Source: Alcaligenaceae bacterium (GTDB taxonomy: Bacteria > Pseudomonadota > Gammaproteobacteria > Burkholderiales > Burkholderiaceae_B). From it: a stretch of 64,000 nucleotides of DNA. Made by a program: the position numbers and the translations under genes. This document shows positions 54,969 to 63,245 of this stretch, piece by piece; position 1 is the first letter of the stretch, and each line of letters starts with the position of its first letter. The DNA is taken from positions 682,001 to 746,000 of the forward strand of contig JACCEP010000001.1 in the NCBI GenBank assembly GCA_013416395.1, written 5' to 3'. Below the pieces are notes generated by a model. It was not told the origin of the DNA and ran no database searches. It saw only the letters and a program-made list of their open reading frames with translations.

Positions 54969-55028
54969 CAACTGCAACTGCAACTGCAACTGCAACTGCA
55001 ACGGCAACGGCAACGGCAACGGCAACTG
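54969..55028 (+). repeat. Hexanucleotide microsatellite upstream of the thiol dioxygenase gene
   Basis: Ten uninterrupted 6-bp units: CAACTG five times, CAACGG four times, CAACTG once. It starts 45 bp after the crotonase stop and ends 77 bp before the dioxygenase ATG. A second short array of CGACAC-like units follows at about 55066-55089. Confidence 0.95.
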
Positions 55029-55105
55029 CCGCCGCCAGCAGAGCACAGCCACGGCCAAGCCGACCGACACTGACCGACACCGACACCGACATGCCAGGAG
55101 GCATT

Positions 55106-55690
55106 ATGGAAAACACGAAACTGCTCGATACCGTTGAAGCCTTGAGTGCGCTGGTCGAGCAAGGCAACCTGAATGAACCTCAGCTACTCGAACAGGCCGT
55201 GCCGCTAATTGCAGCACTGGTTGCTAAAGACGATTGGCTGCCGGCAGATATGGCCATTCCACACCCTCAGTACTACCAGCAGCAACTGTTGTACGGAGAT
55301 CCGCAAGATCGGTTTTCGCTGGTCAGCTTTGTATGGGGGCCGGGGCAAACAACGCCAATACATGACCATACGGTCTGGGGCGTTATTGGTATGTTGCGTG
55401 GCGCTGAGGTCAATGAGCCTTTTCGCCTGACTGGGCAAGGCATTGAGCCTGACGGTGCACAGCACATATTGCAGCCCGGTGAGGTCGCCTGTGTGTCGCC
55501 TTCAATAGGCGATATTCATCGAGTCAGCAATGCTTATGATGACCAGGTGTCGATCAGCATCCATTTGTATGGCGGCAATATCGGCCGTATACAACGCAGT
55601 GTGTACGACGCGGACACGGGGGCGCAGAAAGCGTTTGTGTCCGGCTATTCGAACGCCATGGTGCCCAATTTGTGGGCCAGCCAAGTCTGA
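55106..55690 (+). CDS. Thiol dioxygenase, probably 3-mercaptopropionate type
   Basis: Cupin non-heme iron enzyme of 194 residues that oxidises a thiol to a sulfinate with O2. Iron ligands are H86 and H88 in PIHDH and H138 in GDIHRV; the S151-H153-Y155 triad is in SISIHLY. The residue matching Arg60 of cysteine dioxygenase is Gln (Q59 in YYQQQLLY), the signature of 3-mercaptopropionate dioxygenases. AGGAGG precedes the ATG at 55106. A longer in-frame reading would translate the microsatellite as Thr-Ala repeats and overlap the crotonase gene, so it is rejected. Confidence 0.86.
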   Translation: MENTKLLDTVEALSALVEQGNLNEPQLLEQAVPLIAALVAKDDWLPADMAIPHPQYYQQQLLYGDPQDRFSLVSFVWGPGQTTPIHDHTVWGVIGMLRGAEVNEPFRLTGQGIEPDGAQHILQPGEVACVSPSIGDIHRVSNAYDDQVSISIHLYGGNIGRIQRSVYDADTGAQKAFVSGYSNAMVPNLWASQV

Positions 55691-55694
55691 CCGA

Positions 55695-55724
55695 CCACCC
55701 CGAAGCTGTCTGCGAAAGGGGTGG
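55695..55724. terminator. Possible convergent stem-loop after the dioxygenase gene
   Basis: CCACCCC (55695-55701) pairs with GGGGTGG (55718-55724) in the 79-bp gap between the convergent dioxygenase and solute-binding protein genes. The loop is long (16 nt) and T-runs are lacking. Confidence 0.35.
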
Positions 55725-55769
55725 GCGCTGCTCTATTGCAGCCACACCCCTGTCATGGTCGTCCAGGCC

Positions 55770-56981
55770 TTACTTCGCCTTGGCCAACAAGCCGCACTCG
55801 CTTTTCTCTACTGAGCGGAAAGCTTCTTCGGCAGGAATCGTTCCCACGATGTTGTAGTAATCCCATGGGTATTTGGACTCTTCCGGCGTCTTTACCTGTG
55901 CCAGATACAGATCATGCATCATGCGACCGTCTGCACGGATGTAGCCATCTTTGGTGAACATGTCGTGTATGCGTGTGTCGCCCATTTTCTTGCGCACTGT
56001 CGCTGTATCTTTGGTGCCGGTTTCTTGTACCGCCTTCAGGTAATGCATAACGCCTGAGTACACACCCGCCTGCGCCATGGTTGGCATGCGCTGAGTGCGT
56101 TCGAAAAATCGCTTGGACCACTCGCGCGACTCGTCATTCTGGTCCCAGTAAAACCCGGTGGTCAGATACAGGCCTTGTGCTGCGTCCAGCCCGATGGCGT
56201 GCACGTCTGAGATATAGATAAGCAGTGCGGCAAGGTTTTGCCCTGCTTTGGCCACGCCAAATTCTTTGGCTTGCTTGATGGCCGTGATCAGGTCGCCGCC
56301 CGCATGAGCCAGGCCAATAATCTGGGCTTTTGAAGCGATGGCCGAGAAAATCTGAGAAGACAAATCAGAGGTGCTGAGCGGGTGCCGCGCCGACCCTACA
56401 ATGGTGCCGCCAGCAGATGTTACGGCGTCAACCGCATCACGCTCCAGCGCTTCGCCAAAGGCATAGTCAACCGTTATCATGAACCACTCTTTTCCACCTT
56501 GCTTGACCACGGCGCGACCTGTGCCGTTTGCAGTGGCAAACGTATCGTAAACCCAGGCGATGGTATTGGGCGTGCAGCTTTTACCCGTAAGGTCTGATGA
56601 CCCCGCGCCGGTAATCAGTAGCAGCTTGTCTTTGTCTGTAGTGAGGCGTTGTGCTGCAAGTGCAACCGAAGAAGTCGTCAGCTCTGCAATAACGTCGACG
56701 CCCTGGTTGTCGATCCAGTCACGCGCCAGGCTCATCCCTACGTCGGTTTTGTTCTGGTGGTCGCCCGATACGACGTCTGCCTGCACGTCTGGATGTTGCG
56801 CGGCGAAATCCTCGACAGCCATTTGTGCGGCGACGGCTGACCCTTTTCCGGAAATATCAGAGTACGTGCCCGACATGTCAGTGAGAATGCCAATACGAGG
56901 TTTCAACGGTGTGTTGGCGTGTACCGAAAATGCGGACAAGGCCAACGAGCAACCCAACAGCAACGTGCCAAGACGGGACAT
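55770..56981 (-). CDS. ABC transporter substrate-binding protein (branched-chain/urea type), orphan
   Basis: Periplasmic binding protein of 403 residues with a signal peptide (LLLGCSLALSAFSVHA). RIGILTDMSGTYSDISGKGS, DWIDNQGVDVIAELTTSSVAL and FMITVDYAFGEALERDA belong to the family 6 type. No permease or ATPase genes accompany it. It is convergent with the thiol dioxygenase gene and lies downstream of a hybrid kinase gene, so it may be the uptake or sensing component for the cluster's substrate. That link is by position only. Confidence 0.87.
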   Translation of the reverse strand: MSRLGTLLLGCSLALSAFSVHANTPLKPRIGILTDMSGTYSDISGKGSAVAAQMAVEDFAAQHPDVQADVVSGDHQNKTDVGMSLARDWIDNQGVDVIAELTTSSVALAAQRLTTDKDKLLLITGAGSSDLTGKSCTPNTIAWVYDTFATANGTGRAVVKQGGKEWFMITVDYAFGEALERDAVDAVTSAGGTIVGSARHPLSTSDLSSQIFSAIASKAQIIGLAHAGGDLITAIKQAKEFGVAKAGQNLAALLIYISDVHAIGLDAAQGLYLTTGFYWDQNDESREWSKRFFERTQRMPTMAQAGVYSGVMHYLKAVQETGTKDTATVRKKMGDTRIHDMFTKDGYIRADGRMMHDLYLAQVKTPEESKYPWDYYNIVGTIPAEEAFRSVEKSECGLLAKAK

Positions 56982-57021
56982 ACGTGTCTCCAGAAATTAT
57001 AGTTGTGGAATAAATGCACAG

Positions 57022-57042
57022 AGCCCGAAATGGCCGGGCTCC
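57022..57042 (-). terminator. Small stem-loop between hybrid kinase and solute-binding protein genes
   Basis: GAGCCCG (57022-57028) pairs with CGGGCTC (57036-57042) around a 7-nt loop, 65 bp after the kinase stop on the minus strand. No T-run follows directly. Confidence 0.4.
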
Positions 57043-57106
57043 AGTTTGATCGTATCATCGACGATACGGCAGTGTACCTCGGGTTATCCCCACTAAACCC
57101 GCGTCC

Positions 57107-59878
57107 TTATTGGCTTTGCGCAATAAGCTTATTCAGTGCGTGCAGGTCCAGGTCTTCGACCAGACGCTCTACTTCCAAGGCAAACTGTGCGTGCTCAGGC
57201 AAGTCAGTACGCAGTGTTTGCGCCCAATCCTCAATGTCGGTTAGCGCCCCTTCTTCGACAAGGCGGGCCAGCTCGGCCAGCCGAGCTTGGGGCGGTGCTG
57301 CATCGTGCTGCGCGCGCGCTGTGGCACGCGTGTGTTGACTGTGTGGTGACTGCGGGGTTACGCGTGACGGTGTGCTTTCATGGTTGGTGCTTTCATCCGT
57401 GAGTAGCACGTCTTTTGAAGATGGCTTGAGCAACGTGTTGTCCGGGTCTAGTAGTCTGGACAGTTCGCCGGCCAGTATGCCGAAGTCAATGGGCTTGGGC
57501 AGGAACGCGTCGAAACCCGGTGTCAGCGCCTGATCAGATGACGATCGCGCTGTGATATGTGCCGAGAGCAACAGTACCGGCACATCAGGCCAGTGCAGGC
57601 GCACGGCGGCCAGTACGGCGTCGCCGCCTGCACCGGGCATGGAATAGTCTGTCAGCACCGCGCTGGGGGGCGCCTCGGCTGTTGTCTGCATTGTCTTAAT
57701 AAATGCCGCCCCATCGGGTGACTGGAGCACGACAAAGCCGTGGCGATTTAACCAATCGGCCAGAAACTCACGCACCTCGGGTATATCTTCGACCAGCCAC
57801 AGTCTGCGTCCGTTACCCTCGATGTCGACCGGAGGCAAACCCAAGGTCTCGGACGGCTGGACGTCACGCTCTTGCCCAATAGGGAAAGACAGCTCGATGG
57901 TGACCTCGGTGCCGTGGTTTGGCTGGCTATTTACATGGAGCGTGCCACCCATGTGCTGTACCCACGTCGATGCTAAGCGCATGCCCAGACCCAGGCCTGG
58001 CGAGCCTTGGCTACTGCGGCCTCTGAAGAACGGTAGAAAGAGTTTGGCTTGCTCATCTGAATCTATGCCACAACCCGTATCACTGACCATGAAATGCATA
58101 CTGACCTGATCGGGATTGGCGCCAGGCTGGCATCGTATGTAGAGCACAATTTGGCCATCGTGGGTAAATTTGGCTGAATTGTCGAGCAAGCTCAAGAGTA
58201 TGCGTCGTAATCGCTTGCCGTCGACAATAATGACTGCAGGCAAGGCATTTTCTACCTTCAGCACAAACTTGTTGGCATTGGTCTCTGCCAAGGCTCTGGC
58301 CTGCTGAGCAATCAAACCAATGAGCCAGCCTGTGTAAACAGGCTGTGGATCAATTCGGTCTTTGCCGGCATCATGGGTATAGTCAATAAGATCATCAATT
58401 ACGTTAAGCATGTGATCAGTCGTGCGATGAATTACAGCCAGCCTGCTCGCTTCGCTCTCTGTCACGATTCTGGCCTGCAGCATCTCTGTGTAGCCCATAA
58501 TGGTTGCCATCGGTGAGCGTAAGTCGTGGCCAACATGCCTTAAAAATTCGGTCTTGGCTTTAGTGGCTTCTTGGGCTGCCAGCATGCTGTGCTCAAGCTC
58601 GGTTGTGCGTTGCCTGACCAGCGATTCAAGCTGCACGCGCTGATCGCGCTCCAGAGATTTTGCCCGGTGCTCCATCTGTCGCTCGCGCTCTCGCTGACGC
58701 TGTGCCACATGACCAATGATGAGCAGCAATATTGCCACCTGGCTGTAAACATTGGCCAGATAAATGGGCTTTTCGTAATCTACAAGCCAGTTTGTAGCAA
58801 ATGCCACGACGCGAATGGCCTGTGATGCCCATGCCAGGCCCAGCAGCACTACCATGAGACGGCTGCTGGAGTGAGGTATGCGGTGACGCGCCGACCACAG
58901 CATGATGGGCAATACTGCCAATAATGCCAAGAGCGCAATGGTCAGAATGCGCCTGACCCAAAGTGTGTCTATAAAAAAGAACAGTGCCGAGCATGTCACT
59001 GAGATGACGAGGATGCCAGCCAGTACGCGACGCCAGAAATCTCTTTTATCTAAGCCCAAAATGACAGCGGATATCAGAACCAGAAATAAACTATTCCAGA
59101 ACGCCAGTGTCGCTACCAGTGCCGACAGTGACTTGCCGGGCAGCCAGGTCGACAGCACCGGTATCCCGTACCCAAGGTTGAGCGTAACGGAGGCTATGGC
59201 AATCGCCAGCCACGTAGCCAACAGTACATATAGCCGTTGTCGGGAGAGCAGTAATAAAAAAATTGATGCTAGTGCTATGCCGGCTATTACGCTGTGCAGC
59301 ATGCGTGTTTGCTGCAGGGCGCTCAGATAACTGGATGGCGACCATGATTCAACCGCAATGGTGCGCCAACCGCCGCTTTGAACACGCAGCACCATCTGAA
59401 CTTGCTGGCCGGGCTCAAGCTCAATGGGAAACACCGATTCCATTGTCGGCAAAGTCAGGGGGCGTGCTGAGCCTGGTTGCTTCAGCCCGGCATGCATGTG
59501 TGACTGTACCTCGCCGGTTAAAGGGTCAAGCAAAAACATTTGCACATCGGAAAGCCGCCAGTACCCCACGCTAATCCATCGCGTAATTGGCTCGGGGCTA
59601 TTGTTGCTGACTGTTTCTGTGAGCCAGGTCGTGGAAGCGCGCAGCACGGACGATACATTGCCGGGTGAGGCGGGCTGCCAACCGTGAGCGTTTGCCAGAT
59701 CGGCAACGCTCAAGGCCGTGCCCGGCTGCTCTTTAAGTATTTGCATGCCACCGATAAGGGACTGGCCAGCATCAAAAGGAGCAAGGTCTATGGCCTGGGC
59801 GCGAGCGGGGTTGAATGCTCCAATAAGCACCAATGCAAGCAGGAAACCTGCGAACAACCAGTATTTGACTTGAGCCAC
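57107..59878 (-). CDS. Hybrid sensor histidine kinase with 7TM-DISM input and receiver domain
   Basis: Membrane hybrid kinase of 923 residues. A signal peptide (to about 27) precedes a periplasmic 7TMR-DISM extracellular beta domain (about 30-185) and seven membrane segments (about 195-390). A coiled coil follows, then HisKA with H451 in VGHDLRSP, a HATPase domain (LLSLLDNSAKFT, SDTGCGID, GSPGLGLGMRLA), and a receiver domain (about 700-820) with phospho-acceptor Asp in LTDYSMPG and Lys in PKPIDF. A Ser/Thr/Gln-rich linker leads to a terminal helical module (866-923) shared with the kinase at 226-2082. DISM inputs typically bind carbohydrates or small ligands. Confidence 0.92.
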   Translation of the reverse strand: MAQVKYWLFAGFLLALVLIGAFNPARAQAIDLAPFDAGQSLIGGMQILKEQPGTALSVADLANAHGWQPASPGNVSSVLRASTTWLTETVSNNSPEPITRWISVGYWRLSDVQMFLLDPLTGEVQSHMHAGLKQPGSARPLTLPTMESVFPIELEPGQQVQMVLRVQSGGWRTIAVESWSPSSYLSALQQTRMLHSVIAGIALASIFLLLLSRQRLYVLLATWLAIAIASVTLNLGYGIPVLSTWLPGKSLSALVATLAFWNSLFLVLISAVILGLDKRDFWRRVLAGILVISVTCSALFFFIDTLWVRRILTIALLALLAVLPIMLWSARHRIPHSSSRLMVVLLGLAWASQAIRVVAFATNWLVDYEKPIYLANVYSQVAILLLIIGHVAQRQRERERQMEHRAKSLERDQRVQLESLVRQRTTELEHSMLAAQEATKAKTEFLRHVGHDLRSPMATIMGYTEMLQARIVTESEASRLAVIHRTTDHMLNVIDDLIDYTHDAGKDRIDPQPVYTGWLIGLIAQQARALAETNANKFVLKVENALPAVIIVDGKRLRRILLSLLDNSAKFTHDGQIVLYIRCQPGANPDQVSMHFMVSDTGCGIDSDEQAKLFLPFFRGRSSQGSPGLGLGMRLASTWVQHMGGTLHVNSQPNHGTEVTIELSFPIGQERDVQPSETLGLPPVDIEGNGRRLWLVEDIPEVREFLADWLNRHGFVVLQSPDGAAFIKTMQTTAEAPPSAVLTDYSMPGAGGDAVLAAVRLHWPDVPVLLLSAHITARSSSDQALTPGFDAFLPKPIDFGILAGELSRLLDPDNTLLKPSSKDVLLTDESTNHESTPSRVTPQSPHSQHTRATARAQHDAAPPQARLAELARLVEEGALTDIEDWAQTLRTDLPEHAQFALEVERLVEDLDLHALNKLIAQSQ

Positions 59879-60245
59879 GCAATAACCACATTATCTACTG
59901 TGTTGTTCAAATTTGGCCGCAATACAAATTACGCCAACCAGCCGGGTGACGATACGTTGGCCCGATCAAGAAACTGCAATATAGCCCGTACACGGTTATC
60001 TCGCAGGAAAAAAAGGTCGCTTGGGCCTGCTTGTTCTGAGAAAGCTGCACAAAACAAGCGCTTGCCCTTCAAGATTCTCTTTGATATTCTTTGCTCAGTG
60101 GTGAAACAAAATACGCACTTGTGAAAACAAAGTGCGATTAATTTAAAAAATATAAGCACAGGCAGTGCGGGGGCAGCATGATGGGCGCAGCTCCATGCTC
60201 GACGTAAACGCAGTCGCGTGCCGCAACGTGCTCAGGAGACAAAAC
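59879..60245. other. Intergenic region of 367 bp with candidate regulatory repeats
   Basis: Divergent interval between the hybrid kinase and the nitroreductase. It holds the perfect palindrome CAAGCGCTTG (60055-60064), the inverted repeat listed separately, and an AT-rich tract (60137-60153) suitable for a promoter. No gene is recognisable. Confidence 0.55.
60114..60136. promoter_or_regulatory. Inverted repeat, candidate operator of the nitroreductase-CoA-transferase unit
   Basis: CGCACTT-N9-AAGTGCG has perfect 7-bp arms and is followed immediately by an AT-rich tract. It lies 110 bp before the nitroreductase start. On the minus strand it is followed by TATTTTGTTT and could look like a terminator, but no minus-strand gene lies upstream of it within view. 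Confidence 0.45.
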
Positions 60246-60923
60246 GTGGTTGAGTTCGACATAGTCGCCAAGGCGATGCAGACGCGTCGAAGCGTCAGAG
60301 GCTTTTTGCCCAAACCCGTGGACATCGACACGATCAGCAAAATTTTGTCTGTAGCTTCTTACGCGCCCAGTGGCAGCAATATTCAGCCATGGCAAGTGCA
60401 TGTTGTGATGGGCAAGCGGCGGGACGAACTATCCAACCTGTTGCTTGGGGCTTTTAACAAGCAAGAGCCCTCTACCCGCGAGTATGAGTATTACCCGGTG
60501 CGGTGGCGCACGCCTTATATTGAGCGGCGTCGCGAGTCAGGCTGGGGTCTTTATCAGACACTGGGAATAAAAAAAGGCGACAGGCAGGCCTCATCAGAAC
60601 AGCATGGCATGAATTTCAAGTTTTTTGGCGCGCCAGTTGTTTTGATTTTCACCATAGACAGTGATCTCGAGAAGGGCAGTTGGCTCGACTACGGCATGTT
60701 CCTGCAAAACATTATGGTGGCGGCGCGAGGTTGTGGCTTGCACACCTGCCCGCAGGCTGCTGTGGCAAATTACCCTCAGGTTATCAAGCGCTATCTGGGT
60801 ATAGGCGAAGAACAGGTCGTGGTATGTGCAATCTCGCTGGGTTATGAAGACCCCGATTGCGCGGCAAACCAGTTTAGGGCGTCGCGTGTAGCGGTTGATG
60901 ATTTTGCCAAGTTTTACGTGTGA
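60246..60923 (+). CDS. Nitroreductase-family flavoprotein
   Basis: FMN-dependent NAD(P)H oxidoreductase fold, 225 residues. The opening MQTRRSVRGFLPKPVD, SYAPSGSNIQPWQVHVV and the C-terminal GCGLHTCPQAAVANYP with IGEEQVVVCAISLGYED match nitroreductases. The GTG at 60246 is chosen because AGGAGA lies seven bases upstream; an earlier ATG at 60165 has no such site. It is first of a unit with acyl-CoA genes, so its natural substrate may be an unsaturated acid rather than a nitro compound. Confidence 0.82.
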   Translation: MVEFDIVAKAMQTRRSVRGFLPKPVDIDTISKILSVASYAPSGSNIQPWQVHVVMGKRRDELSNLLLGAFNKQEPSTREYEYYPVRWRTPYIERRRESGWGLYQTLGIKKGDRQASSEQHGMNFKFFGAPVVLIFTIDSDLEKGSWLDYGMFLQNIMVAARGCGLHTCPQAAVANYPQVIKRYLGIGEEQVVVCAISLGYEDPDCAANQFRASRVAVDDFAKFYV

Positions 60924-60998
60924 TGTAAGGCTTCGTCTTGAAACTTTTCGACGACGTGACGCGTAACGCATGTCGCCATGCCACTTGAGGAATAGTCC

Positions 60999-61892
60999 AT
61001 GCGTTCTTATCTTTTTGTTCCTGCCGATAGCCCGCGTAAACTGGAAAAGTCGCTGATCAGCGGGGCAGATGCCTTGATTTTCGATCTGGAAGACGCAGTG
61101 TCTCAGGCAAGAAAGCCTGAAGGGCGTAGAGAATTGCGCCGCTTCTTGTCTGAGGCAGGTAATACCGGTCGTGCAACCCCCAAGCTGTTTGTGCGCGTTA
61201 ATGCGCTCGATACTGGTATGACGCTCTCTGATCTGGAAGCCGTCATGCCTTACAGCCCTGACGGCATCGTGCTGCCCAAGTGCCGTGGCGCCCAGGACTT
61301 GCGGCTGCTGTCATCGTATCTGGATGTCTTCGAGCATATATATCCGTCGCCTGAGTCTACGCCCACCTCTATTATCGCCATAGTGACTGAAACGGCTGAT
61401 TCGCTGGCTGGTCTGAATGAATACCGTGGGTCTTCATCTCGACTGGCTGGAATGATGTGGGGTGCAGAAGACCTTTCCGGTGACATCGGTGCACTTGCCA
61501 ATACTGAAGAAACGAGCCCCTCGGGGTGGACGGACCCTTTTACGTTGGTTCGATCCTTGTGTTTGTTTGCCGCCGCTGCTGCGGGGGTTCAAGCCATCGA
61601 TACCGTACCCACTGAAATCAACAACCCCGAGCGGCTGCTGTTGCAGACACAGCGCGCGTATCGGGACGGGTTCACAGCAAAAGCCGCCATTCATCCGGGG
61701 CAAGTGCCGGTTATTAATCAGGGGATGACGCCTGACGTCAAACGGCAAGAATGGGCCCGTTGCGTTGTGGCGGCGTTTGAACAGAACACAGAAGTGGGTG
61801 TGGCAACGCTGGATGGAAAAATGCTGGACCTGCCGCATCTGAAGTTGGCCAGACGAATTCTGGCGGCCTCAGGCCCGGTGTCTCAGGCATGA
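60999..61892 (+). CDS. HpcH/HpaI-family CoA-ester lyase (CitE-like)
   Basis: TIM-barrel lyase of 297 residues. RSYLFVPADSPRKLEKSL, LIFDLEDAVSQARK, VRVNALDTGM, VTETADSL and WGAEDLSGDIGA contain the CoA-site Arg and the metal-binding Glu and Asp of CitE-like proteins, such as citramalyl-CoA or malyl-CoA lyases. Two CoA-transferase genes follow, a pairing seen in C5 dicarboxylate (itaconate, citramalate) use. The precise ester is not determinable. Confidence 0.85.
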   Translation: MRSYLFVPADSPRKLEKSLISGADALIFDLEDAVSQARKPEGRRELRRFLSEAGNTGRATPKLFVRVNALDTGMTLSDLEAVMPYSPDGIVLPKCRGAQDLRLLSSYLDVFEHIYPSPESTPTSIIAIVTETADSLAGLNEYRGSSSRLAGMMWGAEDLSGDIGALANTEETSPSGWTDPFTLVRSLCLFAAAAAGVQAIDTVPTEINNPERLLLQTQRAYRDGFTAKAAIHPGQVPVINQGMTPDVKRQEWARCVVAAFEQNTEVGVATLDGKMLDLPHLKLARRILAASGPVSQA

Positions 61893-62018
61893 CACGTACT
61901 GGCTCATGTGCGCATAGCGGGTTGTTGTGACAAGAGCGGGCAGGTTTGCCCTGAATACCCAGACGTGCGTGCGCAGGCACATGCGCGTAACGATGGCGCT
62001 TAAAAAAAGAGAGTAGAC

Positions 62019-63245
62019 ATGAGTGGACCGCTGGAAGGCGTACGTATCATTGATATGACAACGGTGTTGATGGGGCCTTACGCATCGCAAATGCTGGGCG
62101 ATATGGGCGCTGACGTCATTAAGGTAGAGTCGCCTCAAGGTGACCTGGTGCGTGATCTGGGGCCTATGCGCCACAAGCATATGGGGGCGCTGTTTTTGCA
62201 TGTTAATCGCAGCAAGCGCGCCATCATGCTGGACGTCAAACAGCCTGAAGGGCGCGAAGCGCTATTGCGGCTTATTGCCGATGCCGATGTGCTGCTCTAC
62301 AACATACGGCCGCAGTCCATGGATAGGCTAGGCCTTTCATACGAAACCGTGGCCGCAGTAAACCCGCGCATTCTGTACGTGGGCACATTCGGGTTTGGCC
62401 AGGAAGGCCCTTACGCCGCCAAGCCCGCGTTTGATGACCTGATACAGGGCGCAATAGGCCTGCCATCGCTGATTCAACAGGCAGGCTCTGACGTGCCTCG
62501 CTATGTTCCCGCAAACATCGTGGACCGAACCATGGGCGTGTTTGCGGTCTCGTCGCTGTGCGCTGCGCTGTATCACAGGGAAAAAACCGGTCGGGGCCAG
62601 CGCATCGATATTCCTATGTTTGAAACCATGGTCAGTCACTTATTGGGAGACCATATTGGTGGTGCGACCTATGATCCTCCATTAGGTGCACCGGGCTATG
62701 CGCGGCTTCTGACGCCTGAGCGGCGCCCTTACAAAACCAGTGATGGTTATGTCTGTGCCGTCATTTACAACAACAAGCAGTGGGCATCGTTTTACAAGGC
62801 AATAGGCCGCGAGGGGGAAATCGACAATGACCCGCGGTTTAAAGACCTGGACACTCGCAATAGCCACATTGATGAATTGCAGAGAATGGTTTCCGAGATA
62901 TTTCTCGAGCGCACGACCAAAGAGTGGTTGGAGCTGCTTGAAAAGGTTGATGTGCCATGCATGCCTCTGCATACGCTCACTTCGATTTTTGACGACCCGC
63001 ATCTTAAAGCCGTTGACCTGTTCCAGTGGGAAGATCACCCCACCGAAGGGCGTATACGTCGTGTAGGTGTGCCAACGAAATGGTCAGACTCTCAGCCCGA
63101 ACCCCGCAGTTCCGCCCCTGAATTTGGTCAGCACAGCATAGAGGTATTGCGCGAGGCGGGTTACAGCCTCGAGGAAATTGATGCGTTGATACAAAAAGGG
63201 GTTACCTGCGGCGTGGCTAACGATACTGCGAAGCACGCGTCATGA
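62019..63245 (+). CDS. Class III CoA-transferase (CaiB/BaiF family)
   Basis: CoA-transferase of 408 residues with catalytic D169 in NIVDRTMGVFA. LEGVRIIDMTTVLMGPYASQ, LGDMGADVIKVESPQGD and TFGFGQEGPYA are family segments. The start has AAAGAGAG upstream. It shares the ATGA overlap with the next gene, also a CoA-transferase; two such proteins side by side may form a heteromer or act on two different acids. Confidence 0.88.
   Translation: MSGPLEGVRIIDMTTVLMGPYASQMLGDMGADVIKVESPQGDLVRDLGPMRHKHMGALFLHVNRSKRAIMLDVKQPEGREALLRLIADADVLLYNIRPQSMDRLGLSYETVAAVNPRILYVGTFGFGQEGPYAAKPAFDDLIQGAIGLPSLIQQAGSDVPRYVPANIVDRTMGVFAVSSLCAALYHREKTGRGQRIDIPMFETMVSHLLGDHIGGATYDPPLGAPGYARLLTPERRPYKTSDGYVCAVIYNNKQWASFYKAIGREGEIDNDPRFKDLDTRNSHIDELQRMVSEIFLERTTKEWLELLEKVDVPCMPLHTLTSIFDDPHLKAVDLFQWEDHPTEGRIRRVGVPTKWSDSQPEPRSSAPEFGQHSIEVLREAGYSLEEIDALIQKGVTCGVANDTAKHAS

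Noticed and set aside
54969-55089. CRISPR-like array
   Set aside because: The 6-bp units are contiguous with no spacers; this is a microsatellite.
54785-55105. N-terminal extension of the thiol dioxygenase with Thr-Ala repeats
   Set aside because: It overlaps the crotonase gene, translates the microsatellite, and bypasses the strong AGGAGG site before the ATG at 55106.
59684-60124. 146-residue plus-strand open frame at the hybrid kinase 5' end
   Set aside because: Half lies antisense to the kinase signal-peptide region and the rest has no recognisable features or start signal.
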